From: Rhodospirillaceae bacterium
Lineage (GTDB): Bacteria; Pseudomonadota; Alphaproteobacteria; Rhodospirillales; Rhodospirillaceae
NCBI GenBank assembly: GCA_016937315.1
Contig: JAFGWD010000062.1
Location: 1-9,617, forward strand
Reading direction: 5' to 3'
Length of the DNA: 9,617 nucleotides
The notes under the pieces are model-generated. The model saw nothing but the letters and a program-made list of their open reading frames with translations, did not search any database and was not told where the DNA came from. Made by a program: the position numbers and the translations under genes. Below are positions 6,607 through 9,617 of the stretch, piece by piece. Numbering within the stretch: the first letter of the stretch is position 1; each line of letters begins with the position of its first letter.

Positions 6607-7692
6607 TCACTTCGGCAGAACACCAACCACACCTTCGGCGAGCCAGTTCATTTCCAAAAGATCCTGATCCGACAAGATCCGTCCGGCCTCAATTCTAGTC
6701 CTTCCAGCCTGGTCCCGAACCGGACCCGTGAAGATCTGGAAACGCCCATCGCGAATCGCTGCTTCGACCTTCAAAGCCTCGGCCTTCACCGCCGGAGGTA
6801 TGGCCGGATTGAACGGTGCCAGCGCCACCATTCCGGCATCAAAGCCTTTCCAGGTGTCACCGGGCACCCATGTGCCGTCCAAAACCTTTTGCACGCGATC
6901 GATGTAATAGCCGGACCACACTTCCATGAACGACGTCAACTGCGCGTGCGGACCAAACCGCACCATGTCCGAAGCCTGACCAATCCCCCACACCTTGTGC
7001 TCCTCGGCAGCCTGCATCGGCGCGGCAGAATCCGTATGCTGCGCGATGACATCCGCCCCCTGTGCAATCAAGGCCTCTGCTGCTTCCCGTTCCTTACCTG
7101 GGTCATACCAAGAGTTGGTCCAGATCACATGCACCACGGCCTTGGGGTTGACGCTACGGACCCCTAAGGCAAACGCATTGATGCTGCGGACCATTTCGGG
7201 GATTGGGAACGGCGAGACAAATCCCAGCTTATTGCTTTTCGTCAGCCGTCCCGCAGCGACACCCGCGACATATCGCGTTTCATAAAACCGCGCCATATAG
7301 GTGGCAAGATTTGGCCGCCGCAGGTATCCCGTGGCGTGCTCAAACTTCACGTTTGGAAACTGCTTGGCCACTTTGACCGTGGCGTTCATTAACCAAAAAG
7401 ATGTGGCAAAGATCAGGTCGTGCCCGGAGACCGCAAGTTCGCGAATTACCCGCTCGGCATCCGCTCCCTCGGGTACGTTCTCGACGTACGTGGTTTTCAC
7501 CTTGTCGCCAAAGTGTTTTTGCACCGCGAGGCGGCCTTCGTTGTGCTGATGGGAATAGCCATAATCCCCAATCGGCCCAACGTAAACGAAGCCCACCTTT
7601 AGAGGCTCCGCCGCCTGCGCCCCAGCCTCACCAAGCCCCAAAACCCCCAGCCACAGCATCAAAGCTGCCACCCATCCTGCCCGCCGTACCAT
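6607..7692 (-). CDS. BMP family ABC transporter substrate-binding protein, copy A (distal gene)
   Basis: The 361-residue precursor starts at ATG 7692-7690 and has a Sec-type signal peptide: MVRRAG, a hydrophobic core to about residue 20, and a likely cleavage near AQA/AEP (27-28). The mature part begins EPLKVGFVYVGPIGDYGYS, the N-terminal strand and ligand-loop of the BMP/PnrA family (periplasmic-binding type 1 fold), and holds ENVPEG, NSWYDPGKE and QHTDSAAP segments. Members bind purine nucleosides or related compounds for an ABC importer; the ligand here is inferred only from family. The start is supported by GGAGG close upstream, equal length with copy B, and the unlikely TTG at 7728 that would be the longer choice. 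It is the last gene of the operon, 80 bp after copy B, with no terminator in that gap. It is about 70% identical to copy B over 334 mature residues with no gaps (hand count). Confidence 0.9.
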   Translation of the reverse strand: MVRRAGWVAALMLWLGVLGLGEAGAQAAEPLKVGFVYVGPIGDYGYSHQHNEGRLAVQKHFGDKVKTTYVENVPEGADAERVIRELAVSGHDLIFATSFWLMNATVKVAKQFPNVKFEHATGYLRRPNLATYMARFYETRYVAGVAAGRLTKSNKLGFVSPFPIPEMVRSINAFALGVRSVNPKAVVHVIWTNSWYDPGKEREAAEALIAQGADVIAQHTDSAAPMQAAEEHKVWGIGQASDMVRFGPHAQLTSFMEVWSGYYIDRVQKVLDGTWVPGDTWKGFDAGMVALAPFNPAIPPAVKAEALKVEAAIRDGRFQIFTGPVRDQAGRTRIEAGRILSDQDLLEMNWLAEGVVGVLPK

Positions 7693-7772
7693 CACCCTCC
7701 ACTCCCTGATTAGATGATCACCCAACAACGCTAAGGAAACCCCGGCGTTTTCTCTGGTCTATGCAGGGCGTG

Positions 7773-8858
7773 TTATTTCGGCACGTCGCCAACCACACCT
7801 TGAACAAACCAGTTCATTTTTAAGAGCGCATCGTCGGACATGATCGTCCCAGCAGGAACCCTCTCCTTGCCCTTTTGGTCGTAAATGGGACCGGTAAAGG
7901 GATGCACGGTTTTCGCCTTGATTGCGTTCTCAATCATCAAGGCCTCGGCCTTAACGGCTGACGGAGTGGCCGGATTGAACGGTGCCAACCGCACCATATT
8001 CTTATCAAACCCATCCCAGGTGTTGGCAGATTTCCAGGTCCCATCCAAAACCGCCTGCACACGAGAAATGTAGTATGCAGACCAGTCATTGACCAAGGCG
8101 GTCAAGTGAGAGCGTGGGCCAAACCGCGACATATCAGAGCTATGCCCCACCGCCCAAATCCCTTTTTCATCCGCAGCCTGGATTGGCGCAGCCGAATCCG
8201 TGTGCTGCGTGATCACGTCCACGCCTTGCGCGATCAAAGCCTCCGCCACTTCGCGCTCTTTTCCTGGATCATACCAAGAATTGGCCCACACCACCTGGAC
8301 CTCGGCCTTTGGATTGACACTCCGCGCACCAAGGATAAAGGCGTTCACATTCCGCACCACTTCGGGAATCGGAAAAGACGCGATGTATCCCAACTTGTTG
8401 CTTTTGGTCACACGCCCCGCCGCGACACCGATGACGTAACGCGCCTCATAGAAACGCGCCGTGTACGTGGCAAGGTTTGGGGCATGCATATAGCCCGTGG
8501 CGTGTTCGAATTTGGTTTTGGGAAACTGCCGCGCCGCCTTTGCCGTCGGATTCATGTATCCGAAAGAGGTGGTAAAAATCAGTTGATGCCCAGTTTGCGC
8601 CAACTGACGAATCACACGTTCCGAATCCGGACCTTCTGGCACGTTCTCGACATATGTGGTTTTTACCTTGTCGCCAAAGTATTTTTCCACCGCCAAGCGG
8701 CCCTCATTGTGCTGATAGGAGTATCCATGGTCACCAATCGGCCCAACATAGATGAACCCAACCTTCAATGGCTCCGCTGCCCGTGCTGGACCAAAGCCCA
8801 ACGCACTTAACCCTAAGGCCAAAGCCGCCGCCAAGCCTACCCGCCGCGTTATTTCCAT
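7773..8858 (-). CDS. BMP family ABC transporter substrate-binding protein, copy B
   Basis: This 361-residue precursor starts at ATG 8858-8856, with AAGGAGG (8873-8867) seven bases upstream, a strong ribosome site. The signal peptide MEITRRVGLAAALALGL ends near ARA/AEP (26-27). The TRRVGLA stretch weakly resembles a twin-arginine motif, but Sec export is the usual route for the family. The mature protein has the same BMP/PnrA landmarks as copy A: VGPIGDHGYSYQHNEGR, NSWYDPGKERE, TQHTDSAAP and a C-terminus with MNWFVQGVVG. It lies 31 bp after the permease stop, so it is very likely co-transcribed with it, and its stronger ribosome site suggests it is the main binding protein of the pair. Differences from copy A cluster in a few short stretches (see findings), which may mean different ligand preferences. 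Nucleoside or purine-like ligand is family-based inference. Confidence 0.93.
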   Translation of the reverse strand: MEITRRVGLAAALALGLSALGFGPARAAEPLKVGFIYVGPIGDHGYSYQHNEGRLAVEKYFGDKVKTTYVENVPEGPDSERVIRQLAQTGHQLIFTTSFGYMNPTAKAARQFPKTKFEHATGYMHAPNLATYTARFYEARYVIGVAAGRVTKSNKLGYIASFPIPEVVRNVNAFILGARSVNPKAEVQVVWANSWYDPGKEREVAEALIAQGVDVITQHTDSAAPIQAADEKGIWAVGHSSDMSRFGPRSHLTALVNDWSAYYISRVQAVLDGTWKSANTWDGFDKNMVRLAPFNPATPSAVKAEALMIENAIKAKTVHPFTGPIYDQKGKERVPAGTIMSDDALLKMNWFVQGVVGDVPK

Positions 8859-8889
8859 GGTTTGGCCTCCTTAAAGCCGCATCTGCCAT

Positions 8890-9617
8890 TCACCGTCCAG
8901 AATGGAATACTTTCCCTAAACACGCTGGCGCATTCAACTTGATCTTTGTCTCATCACGGGAAATCAGCACCAACACCACGATGGTGGCAATATATGGCAA
9001 CATCGCCAAAATCTGCGATGAAATGCCGATTCCCCACCCTTGCGCGTGAAGTTGCAAAATCGTCACGCCACCAAACAAATACGCCCCCAAAAGCAGCCGA
9101 TGCGGGCGCCAGGTTGCAAACACCACCAGAGCCAGAGAAATCCAGCCGCGCCCCGAGCTCATGTTTTCCGCCCACATTGGCGTATAGGCCAAGGACAGAT
9201 AAGCTCCGGCCAAGCCCGCCATCGCGCCGCCAAACATCACCGCCGCATAACGCACCCGGATCACGGAATAGCCGATGGCATGGGCGGCATCATGGTTTTC
9301 ACCAACCGCCCGCAAAATCAGCCCCAGACGACTTTTGAACAAAAACCAATGAACTGCGGGAATAGCTAAGATCGAGGCGTAAACCAGGATGTCCTGATCG
9401 AACACCGCAGGGCCAATCAGCGGCAACCGCGACAAACCAGGAATCGGCAAGGCGGGCAAGCCTTCAACCGGAGTCCCGATCAAGCTCTTTCCCAAAAATG
9501 CCGACAACCCGACACCAAAAATACTCAAAGCCAAACCACACGCCACCTGATTGGCCCGCAAGGACAGCGCCAAAACCCCGAACAGCACCGCCATTGCCGC
9601 GCCAACACCGGCACCTG
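8890..9617 (-). CDS. ABC transporter inner-membrane permease, BMP/nucleoside importer type (partial, N-terminus outside window)
   Basis: The frame is open from the right edge to a TGA at 8892-8890, giving 241 residues of the C-terminal part; the first internal ATG at 9594 is not the start because the frame continues upstream. The sequence has alternating hydrophobic helices and the conserved cytoplasmic coupling segment RAVGENHDAAHAIGY followed by VRYAAVMFGGAMAGLAGAYL, typical of the second permease (YufQ/NupP-like, BPD_transp_2 family) of importers that use BMP-type binding proteins. It would form the membrane channel with another permease and an ATPase, both expected upstream beyond the window. 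It is followed after 31 bp by two binding-protein genes. The tail ISRDETKIKLNAPACLGKVF is charged and probably cytoplasmic. Confidence 0.9.
   Translation of the reverse strand, partial: GAGVGAAMAVLFGVLALSLRANQVACGLALSIFGVGLSAFLGKSLIGTPVEGLPALPIPGLSRLPLIGPAVFDQDILVYASILAIPAVHWFLFKSRLGLILRAVGENHDAAHAIGYSVIRVRYAAVMFGGAMAGLAGAYLSLAYTPMWAENMSSGRGWISLALVVFATWRPHRLLLGAYLFGGVTILQLHAQGWGIGISSQILAMLPYIATIVVLVLISRDETKIKLNAPACLGKVFHSGR

Noticed and set aside
8106..8810. 234-codon open frame antisense to binding protein copy B
   Set aside because: It lies opposite a confident gene, and a related antisense frame at copy A is broken into pieces, as expected for a by-product of codon bias.
476..9617. A purine-related gene cluster linking purD with the BMP importer
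   Set aside because: The two lie about 5 kb apart on opposite strands with unrelated genes between them, and no shared operator was seen; proximity alone is not evidence.

Overview
The window reads as an ordinary chromosomal stretch of a moderately GC-rich alphaproteobacterium, most likely of the Rhodospirillales type. The evidence is the divergent xseA/purD pair, an alphaproteobacterial-type AcuI, a membrane-bound GH17 glucanase of the rhizobial NdvC kind, and the general protein style. No rRNA, tRNA, CRISPR array, phage gene or complete insertion sequence was seen.

Layout. 1-365 (-) is the N-terminal part of exonuclease VII large subunit (xseA), cut by the window edge. It is divergent from purD (476-1747, +), which needs a later start than the longest reading frame. 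After a structured 266-bp gap comes a receiver/HD-GYP protein (2014-3144, +) starting at GTG. Its receiver domain has lost the usual phosphorylation residues while the HD-GYP metal site looks intact. It ends in a textbook intrinsic terminator. Next is a ~138-bp element with 27-bp terminal inverted repeats and TA ends (MITE-like, 3191-3328). A second terminator-like hairpin sits directly upstream of a small membrane protein (3399-3761, +). That gene converges on, and overlaps by 41 bp, a membrane-anchored GH17 beta-glucanase/transglycosylase (3721-5298, -). Divergent from the latter is acuI (5548-6543, +), an NADPH-dependent acryloyl-CoA reductase.

6607-9617 (-) is the 3' part of an ABC importer operon of the BMP/PnrA (nucleoside-type) family. 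In transcription order it holds a permease (partial, entering from the right edge), then two tandem substrate-binding proteins of equal length, about 70% identical in the mature part. The ATPase and the other permease are presumably just beyond the right edge.

Functional links: purD (purine synthesis) and the BMP importer (possibly purine nucleoside uptake) are both purine-related, but nothing shows co-regulation. The items most worth a second look are the degenerate receiver, the MITE-like element beside an attenuator-like hairpin, and the tandem binding-protein pair. I did not find convincing evidence of an undescribed multi-gene system.
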